This document shows positions 1 through 5,339 of a stretch of 8,509 bases of DNA, in pieces. The stretch comes from Prolixibacteraceae bacterium (GTDB lineage: Bacteria; Bacteroidota; Bacteroidia; Bacteroidales; Prolixibacteraceae): NCBI GenBank assembly GCA_018399395.1, contig JAGYOI010000039.1, positions 1-8,509 on the forward strand, written 5' to 3'. Position numbers and translations under genes: made by a program. The notes beneath the pieces are model-generated. The model was given only the letters and a program-made list of their open reading frames with translations, was not told the DNA's origin and did no database searches. Positions within the stretch are counted from its first letter, which is position 1. Each line of letters opens with the position of its first letter.

Positions 1-109
1 GGTGCACTTCACTAAACTCAAATGGGGTTAAGTCCAGAAAATCTTCCAGGCTTAACCCCATCTGGCCCATTGCAATTGCAAGGTTGCTTGTTAGTGCACC
101 GGCTCCGGG
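1..109 (-). CDS. Tail assembly chaperone T domain (-1 frame extension of G), partial
   Basis: This open frame lies in the -1 phase relative to the G gene and runs off the left edge without a stop. It is open from about position 121 (a TGA lies at 124-122), so it overlaps the end of G and spans the slippery site. Its residues include MGLSLEDFLDLTPFEF, which resembles the short '(G)LSxxEFxxLTPxEF' helix-turn signature of the T part of phage GT tail chaperones. In that family a minority of ribosomes shift -1 near the end of G and make a G-T fusion, which recruits tail tube subunits to the tape measure protein during tail assembly. An independent start at the ATG at 70 or 61 is possible. The slippery heptamer and the overlapping open frame favour fusion. 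Similarity is judged by eye and the C-terminus is missing. Confidence 0.68.
22..61 (-). repeat. Perfect 11-bp inverted repeat inside the T-domain frame
   Basis: The arms ATGGGGTTAAG (22-32) and CTTAACCCCAT (51-61) are perfect reverse complements separated by 18 nt, so the mRNA can form a GC-containing hairpin. It lies within coding sequence 48 nt downstream of the slippery heptamer, too far to be a classical stimulator alone. It is enclosed by a second pair of complementary 8-mers (1-8 with 93-100). A 12-bp palindrome, TTGCAATTGCAA, sits at 70-81. No T tract follows, so it is not a terminator. Confidence 0.6.
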
Positions 110-441
110 TTTCCCGAATCTTCATTTTCATCGCCAGTGTTGTCACCTTCGGGCTGTGCCTGTGCTTCCTCAGCATCCCTCAGCCGTGTGAATACACTAA
201 GTATGTCGGTATCGGTATCGTCAACAAATTGCCCAAGCGATGAATAAGGCCAGTTCATTTGTGCACGTTTGGCACATGCCCTGGCACTAAAAAATATGTA
301 TGCCAGCATGGCGCTTACTTTGCCGTTTGCAATATCGTTGGTAGTGTAACCTGCATTTTCAAAATCGAACTGTCCGCGGTTGGTGCGGTAAAAAGGGAAT
401 TCTTTCCCCTTTAACTCTACTGTTGTTTGTGCATTACTCAT
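91..441 (-). CDS. Phage tail assembly chaperone (G-like)
   Basis: This is a 116-residue protein in the position usual for a tail assembly chaperone, downstream of the tail tube gene and just before the expected tape measure gene. The N-terminus (VELKGKEFPFYRT) is followed by a helical middle (LAYIFFSARACAKRAQ) and a strongly acidic, probably disordered tail rich in E, D, G, N and P. I chose the ATG at 441 rather than the in-frame ATG at 465. It gives an MSN start like the related gene at 901-1266, and its ATGAGTAA overlap with the upstream stop (436-434) suggests translational coupling. The frame carries a slippery heptamer 15 nt before its stop and continues into a T-like domain by a -1 shift. 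Assignment rests on position, the frameshift arrangement and general character; sequence similarity to known G proteins is weak by eye. Confidence 0.68.
   Translation of the reverse strand: MSNAQTTVELKGKEFPFYRTNRGQFDFENAGYTTNDIANGKVSAMLAYIFFSARACAKRAQMNWPYSSLGQFVDDTDTDILSVFTRLRDAEEAQAQPEGDNTGDENEDSGNPEPVH
109..115 (-). promoter_or_regulatory. Programmed -1 ribosomal frameshift site (slippery heptamer)
   Basis: On the minus strand the bases are GGGAAAC, fitting the X XXY YYZ rule. In the G reading frame the codons are GGA (114-112) and AAC (111-109). After a -1 slip they re-pair as GGG and AAA and decoding continues with CCC. The G stop codon (TAA, 93-91) lies 15 nt further on. The lambda G/GT site is GGGAAAG, which differs only in the last base. 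Position, phase and downstream open frame all agree, so this is well supported, although frameshifting itself is not shown by sequence alone. Confidence 0.75.
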
Positions 442-874
442 TTTCTTCGGTTTTTGATGTTTCAATATTTGTAAAAATCATTAAGCATTCGGCCATGTCG
501 GGCGTAATGCTGCTAAGGGTGTTAAGCTGCTTTTTGCTAAGCTTTACAATTTTCAACGGTAAATTAACATCTTCGCGCAAAAATTGCTGTACATCGTCGC
601 TATCCCAGTAGCGCATGTAGGCTGCCTGAAAAGCACGGCGGTCGGTATCGGTAGCATCGCTACTAAATGCCAGCTCCCGGGCTTCTTTTACATTACCCGG
701 CTCGCGCTCGCGCAATACCTCGTTAATGCTTTCGGCAGCTTCTTTTAGCCTTTTATCGTTAATTACCACTTGCAGGCTTAAATTAAAATCGGCAATATCG
801 CCCAGCTTTTCCCTGAAATACGATTTACCCGTTTTCCCCTGATTTGATAGTTGTATAATTTGTGAACGTCTCAT
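434..874 (-). CDS. Hypothetical protein in tail module
   Basis: This is a 146-residue protein that I do not recognise. It is predicted to be mostly helical and charged, starts MRRSQIIQLSNQGKTGKSYF, and has an acidic C-terminus ending in SKTEENE. It has no evident membrane segment or signal peptide. It begins 26 nt after the stop of the Lys-rich chaperone-like gene and its stop overlaps the start of the G-like gene by 8 nt, so it is almost certainly co-transcribed with both. Being between the tail tube and chaperone genes, it may be a tail completion, terminator or chaperone-associated protein, but nothing in the sequence fixes this. The unbroken 146-codon frame and tight spacing support it as a real gene. 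Confidence 0.7.
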   Translation of the reverse strand: MRRSQIIQLSNQGKTGKSYFREKLGDIADFNLSLQVVINDKRLKEAAESINEVLREREPGNVKEARELAFSSDATDTDRRAFQAAYMRYWDSDDVQQFLREDVNLPLKIVKLSKKQLNTLSSITPDMAECLMIFTNIETSKTEENE

Positions 875-900
875 TGCACCTTTCTTTTTTATGTATTACA

Positions 901-1266
901 TCATTTTTCAGTTGTTTCATCGCTTTTAGCCTTTTTAGCCTTTTCTTCCTTTTCAGTAGTTTTAGCTTTCGGGCTTTTAGCTTTTGAACTTTCGTTCGTT
1001 TTCTCCGGTTCATTCAACAGTTTGTTTACCTGTTTAATCCAATTGTGCGGGCATGCTTTTATGAATTTTTCGAGTGTAAAATCAAAATCAACATTTTGGG
1101 CTTGTGCCGCACCGGCAGCTATGCAGTAAGCATACTTTTGTAAAGCCTCGGGCTTACGCTGCTTTACTGCCTTAAAGTTTACGTTTAATTGTTGCAGGTA
1201 ACCTGCCCCCTCGGGCGTGCGCTCAAAGGGGTAAGGGTTGCCGGCAAGGTTTATTGTATTGCTCAT
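901..1266 (-). CDS. Tail chaperone-like protein with Lys/Ala-rich tail
   Basis: This is a 121-residue protein encoded directly after the tail tube gene; the stop and start share one base (TAATG). The first ~85 residues resemble the G-like protein at 91-441. Both start MSN, then have a T[IV]xLxG...PFxRTxxG stretch followed by a helical, Ala-rich region. The last ~35 residues are a low-complexity tail of KAK repeats mixed with S, T and E, probably disordered and basic overall. I infer a diverged relative of the tail chaperone or another small tail assembly factor that contacts the tube protein. I found no usable frameshift to the next gene: the -1 frame is closed by a TAA at 898-896. No catalytic motif is visible. 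Confidence 0.6.
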   Translation of the reverse strand: MSNTINLAGNPYPFERTPEGAGYLQQLNVNFKAVKQRKPEALQKYAYCIAAGAAQAQNVDFDFTLEKFIKACPHNWIKQVNKLLNEPEKTNESSKAKSPKAKTTEKEEKAKKAKSDETTEK

Positions 1267-1736
1267 TACTCTACGCTTTTAATTTCAGGCTGTTTATCGC
1301 ATGTAAGCGTGGCACTGTAGGTTACATCGCCATCAAAAGGTTGCTCCTCGCTGTACTCGCTTATATAAGCATAACCTTCTTTGTACTTGTCGCCGGTATC
1401 TTCAACCGTATCAATCGCATCGGTATCGTCGGCAGGCCTTCCACCCAATTTGTAATGAATGCGCTCTTTTGCCTGCCGCATATCTTCAAGGTCGTTGGCA
1501 TCGGTACCATCGTAACTTTTCAAACCACTTATTGAAATGGTTGGTATACCATGCCTTCCGGGTTTAACCCGGGTGTCGCCGCCATCGTCCTTATCGCCTT
1601 GCTCGCGCATGTTTGTGCTCGCGCTGTAACTGTGCGATGTGGCGTGTGCAAATGCTGTCCACTCGGGGGCAACATCGGTTCCTGTATTTTTGTATAGGAG
1701 TATATCGCCACCCCATACAACGCCTGTGTTTGCCAT
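1266..1736 (-). CDS. Phage major tail tube protein (TP901-1-like)
   Basis: This 156-residue protein has the look of tail tube subunits of long-tailed phages. The N-terminus carries GDILLYKNTG, then a WTAFAHATSHSYSAS segment, which is the strand-rich start common in the TP901-1 major tail protein family. A central polar loop rich in D, G, R and K (residues ~43-63) is followed by GIPTISISGLKSYDG and a C-terminal strand pair (GDVTYSATLTC). Such subunits stack as hexameric rings around the tape measure to form the DNA conduit. Its length is close to that of the family. It overlaps its neighbours by one base on each side, so it sits in a tight tail operon. The next genes are chaperone-like, as expected. 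The assignment comes from motif recognition and context, not from a search. Confidence 0.78.
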   Translation of the reverse strand: MANTGVVWGGDILLYKNTGTDVAPEWTAFAHATSHSYSASTNMREQGDKDDGGDTRVKPGRHGIPTISISGLKSYDGTDANDLEDMRQAKERIHYKLGGRPADDTDAIDTVEDTGDKYKEGYAYISEYSEEQPFDGDVTYSATLTCDKQPEIKSVE

Positions 1737-2188
1737 TATTCGTCCTCCTCAATGTTAAGTTCAACATCTTCAACGTACTCAACAATTGCTGTTAGTACGA
1801 AGTTAACGGCCTGTTCGCCAATGTTGCGAAGAAACAAACCGTCTAAATTAAGGCGGTTGAGCACCAACTCGTTTAACGCCTCGGCATTATTGTCTTTTGC
1901 AAGCTCAATAGCCTCTTTTATCACATTGCGTTGCCCCTGTGCCACGTATTTTTCAATAACGTAATCGTCGGCAACGGTAATTAATAGCCCATAAAGGGGG
2001 CCATCAATCAAATCCATGAAACCTTTTTTAAAGGTCACGGCATCGAGTACTTTACGCAACCATTTCTGGTCGTCTTTTGTGAGTATTCCTTTTTCGCCTT
2101 GTGTCATAACTATAACTGCTTTTACAATTTTGTAAATAATTGCAAGTTGTTTGTACTTGCTTGCTATATGTATTGCCTGTTGTATCAT
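1736..2188 (-). CDS. Hypothetical protein between endolysin and tail tube
   Basis: I do not recognise this 150-residue protein. It is predicted to be largely helical, with amphipathic stretches such as NVIKEAIELAKDNNAEALNELV and an acidic end (VEDVELNIEEDE). The first 27 residues are hydrophobic/basic (IHIASKYKQLAIIYKIVKAVIV) and may be a membrane-associating helix. Its ATG overlaps the endolysin stop as ATGA (2188-2185), which favours this start. A second in-frame ATG at 2107 (MTQGEKG) would remove the hydrophobic segment and cannot be excluded. Genes between capsid and tail tube in siphoviruses often encode head-tail joining or tail terminator proteins, but the neighbours here are lysis-like, so a lysis accessory role is equally possible. 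Confidence 0.65.
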   Translation of the reverse strand: MIQQAIHIASKYKQLAIIYKIVKAVIVMTQGEKGILTKDDQKWLRKVLDAVTFKKGFMDLIDGPLYGLLITVADDYVIEKYVAQGQRNVIKEAIELAKDNNAEALNELVLNRLNLDGLFLRNIGEQAVNFVLTAIVEYVEDVELNIEEDE

Positions 2189-2487
2189 TCGGGCTGAAAT
2201 TCAATGTGCATGTGTGTTTTTTCAAGCACTACATCGAACTGGCTTCCCAGTTTCTGCTGTATTTTTTTATGAACGGCCAGTACTGTAACGTTATCGAAAT
2301 AACGTGTGCGCAGGTCAACGGCCAGCCCTACATAATGCAGGCTGTTTCGCCCGTGCTTGCCACCCGTTACCTCGGTAATTACAAGCTCCTCGTCGGCCAC
2401 CTCGCGGTAAACCTCGGCGGCCACCAACAGGGCAATAATCATTTCGGGGCGTATGCCCGCTAAGTTCACTCCTGGTTTAATTATCAT
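2185..2487 (-). CDS. Peptidase M15-like endolysin
   Basis: This 100-residue protein carries the zinc-peptidase signatures of the M15 family. SLHYVGLAVD at residues 49-58 fits SxHxxGxAxD, and EKTHMHIEF at 89-97 supplies the ExxH pair. Likely zinc ligands are His51, Asp58 and His92, with Glu89 as catalytic base. Family members cut peptide stems of peptidoglycan (D-Ala-D-Ala or L-Ala-D-Glu bonds). Phage versions of this compact size without a cell-wall-binding domain are known as endolysins. There is no signal peptide, so release would need a holin. The gene directly upstream encodes a small membrane protein and overlaps this one by four bases (ATGA, 2487-2484), forming a holin-endolysin-like pair. 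A virion-associated peptidase is the alternative. Confidence 0.82.
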   Translation of the reverse strand: MIIKPGVNLAGIRPEMIIALLVAAEVYREVADEELVITEVTGGKHGRNSLHYVGLAVDLRTRYFDNVTVLAVHKKIQQKLGSQFDVVLEKTHMHIEFQPE

Positions 2488-2729
2488 AACCGCTTTCCCC
2501 CTTTTTTGTCCTTTTCCTTTTTATTGGCATAGCTGTAAATGGCCATAAGCCCGGCTATAATGGCTACCAGGAACGACAGGTTTTGCATGTAAAATGTAAT
2601 TATCTCGCGTGCGGCCTCGTCAATGGTGCCCTCGGTAATTACCCCGGCCTTGCAAAATACAGGGGCAAAAAAGCCAACCAGCCACGACCCAATACTGGGT
2701 ATCCATTTTGAAAAAGGGTTATCAAACAT
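2484..2729 (-). CDS. Small membrane protein, putative holin
   Basis: This 81-residue protein has two hydrophobic stretches. Residues ~9-26 (WIPSIGSWLVGFFAPVF) are moderately hydrophobic, and ~51-67 (LSFLVAIIAGLMAIYSY) form a clear transmembrane helix. A short polar segment joins them, and a very Lys-rich C-terminus (ANKKEKDKKGGKRL) should stay in the cytoplasm. Small size, one or two membrane helices, a charged tail and direct coupling to a peptidoglycan peptidase gene are the standard holin profile. Holins permeabilise the inner membrane to let the endolysin reach the wall. Holins share little sequence across families, so this call is mainly from topology and position. It is the first gene after the terminator that follows the capsid gene. 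Confidence 0.62.
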   Translation of the reverse strand: MFDNPFSKWIPSIGSWLVGFFAPVFCKAGVITEGTIDEAAREIITFYMQNLSFLVAIIAGLMAIYSYANKKEKDKKGGKRL

Positions 2730-2746
2730 TATTTAAAAAGTTTTTA

Positions 2747-2780
2747 AAAAGTTGCCGGAACCATATAACCGGCAACTTTT
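2747..2780 (-). terminator. Rho-independent terminator after the major capsid gene
   Basis: Perfect 12-bp arms (AAAAGTTGCCGG at 2747-2758 and CCGGCAACTTTT at 2769-2780) enclose a 10-nt loop. Reading the minus strand, the GC-rich hairpin is followed by a T run (CAACTTTTTAAAAAC). It lies 34 nt beyond the capsid stop codon (2817-2815) and ends 17 nt before the ATG of the next gene (2729). The leader shows no obvious promoter, so it probably attenuates transcription rather than stopping it fully, which would give more capsid mRNA than lysis and tail mRNA. Confidence 0.75.
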
Positions 2781-2814
2781 CGAATCATGAGTAATTAATC
2801 AGTGCAAGGGATCA

Positions 2815-3768
2815 TTACACGTTATCTTCAAGTAGGGCAACTACTCCAGCTTCATCGTAGCGTGCGTGTGCAGCTCCAAAGCGGGTCCATGCCTCTAAGG
2901 TTGTACCACCAAGGTAACCGGCTGCATTGGTGTTAACCGAAGTTTTCACCTTACCCTCGGCCACGGCAGTCATCTTGTCGTGCCAGAAAAGGTTTGCAGG
3001 CCTGTCGGTTGCCAGTACGGCATCGCCAAGTGCATTTTTTACGGCAGTACCGGCATTATCGTAAATTAACCCGGTGTGCGATAACTTATTGCTACGGGTC
3101 ATTATCTCAATGCCCATAATGCGGCCAAGTATGCCCTGTTCAAGCTTACTTACCTGCCCGGTTTTATCGTAATCGGTAAACTCGGCAATTTGCAGCAGGT
3201 CGCTGTAAAAATCGGCGGTTACAAGCCCGTACCATTTACCTGCCATTCCGGTAATGTTCATACGGGTAAGCAGGTTAAAAAGCTTAACCATATCGGCTTT
3301 GGTAACTGCCTTACGGTTACCAATAGTGCCGCCGGCTGTTTTAATAACATTACTTGCACGGCTACTGCCGGTGGTTTTCATGATATTGTCGGACTTTGTG
3401 GGGCCCCAACTTACAGCGGTAAGTTCGGCACATTTAGTGTTAATAACACTTGCCTGTTGTACCTGCTTGGTTTGGCGCTTGTTGTAGTTAAGCGCGAACT
3501 CACTTGGTGTATCAACCACCAACATGGGGGCATACACCAGTGTGGTGCTGTAACTGTCCTTACCATCCTCGGTAATGTTAGCTTGTAACGGCAACTTGTT
3601 AGGGTTGCCCGTTTTAGCATCTTCAATTTCGGTTTGGTAAGGGCGTTCAACAGTTTCTACATCGTCGGCAACGCCAGTTTCTTTTATGGCGTGCTTGTAA
3701 AAACTGTTATCGGGAAAGAGTTGCTTTTGCAACTCGCTCGAATACTTAATAGGATTAATTTCTGCCAT
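2815..3768 (-). CDS. Major capsid protein
   Basis: This 317-residue protein lies directly after the protease/scaffold and a decoration-like gene, where the major capsid gene of HK97-fold phages is expected. The size fits. Visible features are an N-terminal helical segment (NPIKYSSELQKQLFPDNSFYKHA), a long extended region (residues ~40-100), a helical spine-like segment (RKAVTKADMVKLFNLLTRMN) leading to GKWYGLVTADFYSDLLQ, and a C-terminal part with GRIMGIEIMTRSN and LEAWTRFGAAHARYDEAGVVAL. The ending resembles capsid proteins whose last strand follows an 'R..GA..AR' segment. It would form the icosahedral head after procapsid maturation by the ClpP-like protease. The start ATG at 3768 has an A-rich leader and no Shine-Dalgarno sequence, and a strong terminator follows, consistent with high expression. 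Confidence 0.82.
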   Translation of the reverse strand: MAEINPIKYSSELQKQLFPDNSFYKHAIKETGVADDVETVERPYQTEIEDAKTGNPNKLPLQANITEDGKDSYSTTLVYAPMLVVDTPSEFALNYNKRQTKQVQQASVINTKCAELTAVSWGPTKSDNIMKTTGSSRASNVIKTAGGTIGNRKAVTKADMVKLFNLLTRMNITGMAGKWYGLVTADFYSDLLQIAEFTDYDKTGQVSKLEQGILGRIMGIEIMTRSNKLSHTGLIYDNAGTAVKNALGDAVLATDRPANLFWHDKMTAVAEGKVKTSVNTNAAGYLGGTTLEAWTRFGAAHARYDEAGVVALLEDNV

Positions 3769-3793
3769 TGTATTTCGTTTTTCAGATAATTAC

Positions 3794-4138
3794 TTAGTCA
3801 ATTTGCCCGGCAGTACCTACCACAACAAACCCGCTGCCATCGTAAACAGCCTCTACGGTTTTTGTTTTTCCGGCCACACCGGTAATGGTTGCACCGGTAA
3901 TATTAGTACCAAAAGCAGTTGTTTCGGTATCATTGGTTTTCAGTTTAAAAACCAGTCGGCTTCCGGTTTCAATCTCATCGTCGAGGGTGAGGTTGATGGT
4001 ACGGTTGCCAGTAGCTTCGGTTGTAACACCGTCAACAATAGTAAGGGTGTTTACAACTGCAATTGCTTGCGCTCCATCCGCTGTCAGTTGCTTAACCGAT
4101 GCGGGACCAAATGGGAATTTAATTATTTCCTTATCCAT
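3794..4138 (-). CDS. Small beta-rich protein, putative head decoration protein
   Basis: This 114-residue protein is rich in Thr, Val and Gly, with alternating hydrophobic residues typical of beta strands (NTLTIVDGVTTEATGNRTINLTL, RLVFKLKTNDTETTAFG) and an ending YDGSGFVVVGTAGQID. It has no cysteine, membrane helix or signal peptide. It lies between the protease/scaffold gene (12 nt gap) and the capsid gene (25 nt gap), the position of the lambda D-type decoration protein, whose length is similar. The role is inferred from position, size and composition. A head fibre or another capsid-surface protein is also possible. Confidence 0.55.
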   Translation of the reverse strand: MDKEIIKFPFGPASVKQLTADGAQAIAVVNTLTIVDGVTTEATGNRTINLTLDDEIETGSRLVFKLKTNDTETTAFGTNITGATITGVAGKTKTVEAVYDGSGFVVVGTAGQID

Positions 4139-4150
4139 AATTTTCAGGGT

Positions 4151-4624
4151 TTACACGTATTTTGCATTATCGGCAGCCTGCAACTTTGCAAACCGCTCGG
4201 GTTCATTCGCTTCCATTTTAGCAAGCACCTCGGGGGCGTTTTGCTCGTACCAGTCGAAGGTTTTTTCATCGGCTGCGGGCTTTTTTCCACCACCGGCAGC
4301 TGCTACCATTTCACTCATTCGAGCTTGTGTTTGAGGCTTCTCGTGCTTATCGTCAACCACTACCTGGTCAATGTTCAGCATATCAACAAAAAGATCGAAG
4401 TCGGCATTTGCCAACTTACGGAAACGCTCGTGGTTACCGTTTTCACCATCGGTTACAACACCTGTTTTTTTACCAACCGCCAAAAGCTTGTCGATAACTT
4501 TTTGGTCGACACCCGATTTTTTCGAGGGGTCAATCTTATCAAGGGCTGCAACAACTTGTGTTTCGTCAGCATCCTCGTTGAGTTGCATGCCGAAACCGTT
4601 TAATTTTGCAATAACTTGTTTCAT
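4151..4624 (-). CDS. Nested scaffold protein (internal start in the protease gene)
   Basis: An in-frame ATG at 4624 would give a 157-residue protein identical to the C-terminal part of the protease-scaffold. The bases just before it read CTTTAAACACAAATAAAAGT on the minus strand. This A-rich, SD-less leader resembles those of the other genes in this window, and it falls in the linker between the protease domain and the charged helical domain. Nested scaffolds of this kind are known from lambda (C/Nu3) and other phages with fused protease-scaffold genes. The product would fill the procapsid core and be digested by the protease. The start is inferred and no separate promoter is visible. Confidence 0.5.
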   Translation of the reverse strand: MKQVIAKLNGFGMQLNEDADETQVVAALDKIDPSKKSGVDQKVIDKLLAVGKKTGVVTDGENGNHERFRKLANADFDLFVDMLNIDQVVVDDKHEKPQTQARMSEMVAAAGGGKKPAADEKTFDWYEQNAPEVLAKMEANEPERFAKLQAADNAKYV

Positions 4625-5272
4625 ACTTTTATTTGTGTTTAAAGTTTCACGTTCGTTTTTTAACGCGGCCACCAGTTTGGCTGGTTCAAGGGCAGCAAGC
4701 TCTTTACGACCGGTTTGTACAATTTCATCAATCAAACCCTCGGCAAGTGCTTCCTCGGGCGTGTACCATTTATCGGCAGTGCCAATAATGGCCTTGGCTT
4801 CATCTTCGCTCTTACCACGCTTCATCAACAACCTTATCAAGGTATCGCGCATCATTTTTAAACCTTTACGCTCTTTGGTGCCCAGGTTATTAATTTTTTC
4901 GCCTTTTTCGTCAACATAATAAGGTGAATGAAACATCAATTTTGAATAGTCTTTTGCCTTAACAACATCGCCGGCCATTAAAATCACGGCGGCCATGCTT
5001 GCACATACACCATCGTTTACAGTTGTTACCTTAGCGGTAGCATCCATAATGGCCGATACAACCGAAAGGCCATGCATCATGCTGCCACCTTCGCTGTTTA
5101 TATGGCAATTAATTTCATCGTGATATTCATCAACCCATTTAAACTCGCGGGCAAAATCATGACCGTTAAAGTTATCGCCACCATCTTTATCGTATAAGCC
5201 CATCATGCCATATACATACATGTCGATGATGCTTTTCTTTTTGCTAACTATTTTTGAAAATTTCAATTCCAT
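4151..5272 (-). CDS. ClpP-like prohead protease with C-terminal scaffold region
   Basis: This is a 373-residue protein with two parts. Residues ~10-190 form a ClpP/S49-like serine protease: CHINSEGGSMMHG (55-67), DGVCASMAAVILMAGD (87-102) with nucleophile Ser92, KLMFHSPYY (111-119) with His115, and ADKWYTPEEALAEGLIDEI (166-184) with Asp167 aligning to the ClpP catalytic Asp. Such phage enzymes cleave scaffold and capsid proteins during head maturation. Residues ~200-373 are charged and helical with a Gly/Ala-Lys-Pro linker near 325-335, as expected for a scaffold domain. The ATG of Met217 (4624) has an A-rich leader, so the C-terminal part is probably also made separately. It is the first gene of the leftward operon. 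Confidence 0.85.
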   Translation of the reverse strand: MELKFSKIVSKKKSIIDMYVYGMMGLYDKDGGDNFNGHDFAREFKWVDEYHDEINCHINSEGGSMMHGLSVVSAIMDATAKVTTVNDGVCASMAAVILMAGDVVKAKDYSKLMFHSPYYVDEKGEKINNLGTKERKGLKMMRDTLIRLLMKRGKSEDEAKAIIGTADKWYTPEEALAEGLIDEIVQTGRKELAALEPAKLVAALKNERETLNTNKSMKQVIAKLNGFGMQLNEDADETQVVAALDKIDPSKKSGVDQKVIDKLLAVGKKTGVVTDGENGNHERFRKLANADFDLFVDMLNIDQVVVDDKHEKPQTQARMSEMVAAAGGGKKPAADEKTFDWYEQNAPEVLAKMEANEPERFAKLQAADNAKYV

Positions 5273-5306
5273 TTAAAAAAGGTTTAATATCCGCTTAATT
5301 CACTTT

Positions 5307-5314
5307 CAAAAGTC
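5307..5314 (-). promoter_or_regulatory. Candidate -7 box for the leftward operon
   Basis: GACTTTTG on the minus strand matches five of the six fixed bases of the Bacteroidota -7 consensus TAnnTTTG. It lies 34 nt upstream of the ATG at 5272. A TTTG sits at 5342-5339, 24 nt upstream, a little further than usual for the -33 element. The same 9-mer, GACTTTTGA, occurs on the other strand at 5409-5417 at the mirror position about the intergenic dyad. Confidence 0.33.
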
Positions 5315-5339
5315 AGGGGTTTTTTTCAAACTAAAAAAC

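Noticed and set aside
22..243. Plus-strand frame beginning MGLSPENLPGLTP
   Set aside because: Its T-domain-like opening arises because the 22-61 inverted repeat reads similarly on both strands. The minus-strand frame has the slippery site and operon context.
442..465. Upstream ATG for the G-like gene (MKHQKPKK)
   Set aside because: The ATG at 441 gives an MSN start shared with the related gene and a compact overlap with the preceding stop; the extra eight residues look like the overlapping frame of the upstream gene.
874..1010. A frameshift fusion of the 901-1266 gene with the 434-874 gene
   Set aside because: The second gene is in the -1 phase, which is suggestive, but that frame is closed by TAA at 898-896, before the second gene starts, and no good X XXY YYZ heptamer is present. 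The G/GT site is at 109-115 instead.
825..1013. Lys/Arg-rich minus-strand frame of 62 codons spanning the gap between the 901-1266 and 434-874 genes
   Set aside because: It is an out-of-frame reading of the Lys-rich repeat DNA. It starts inside one gene and ends inside another, and has no plausible function.
200..1510. Repeated GGTATCGGTATCG-like words in several tail genes
   Set aside because: These are codons for Asp-Thr-Asp stretches on the minus strand and are short and imperfect; they do not form an array.
3803..4603. Long plus-strand open frame (266 codons) across the decoration and protease genes
   Set aside because: It lies antisense to two well-supported genes, has a Cys-rich, low-sense composition and no recognisable domain. 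Similar plus-strand frames at 3190-3588 and 4371-4919 have the same origin.
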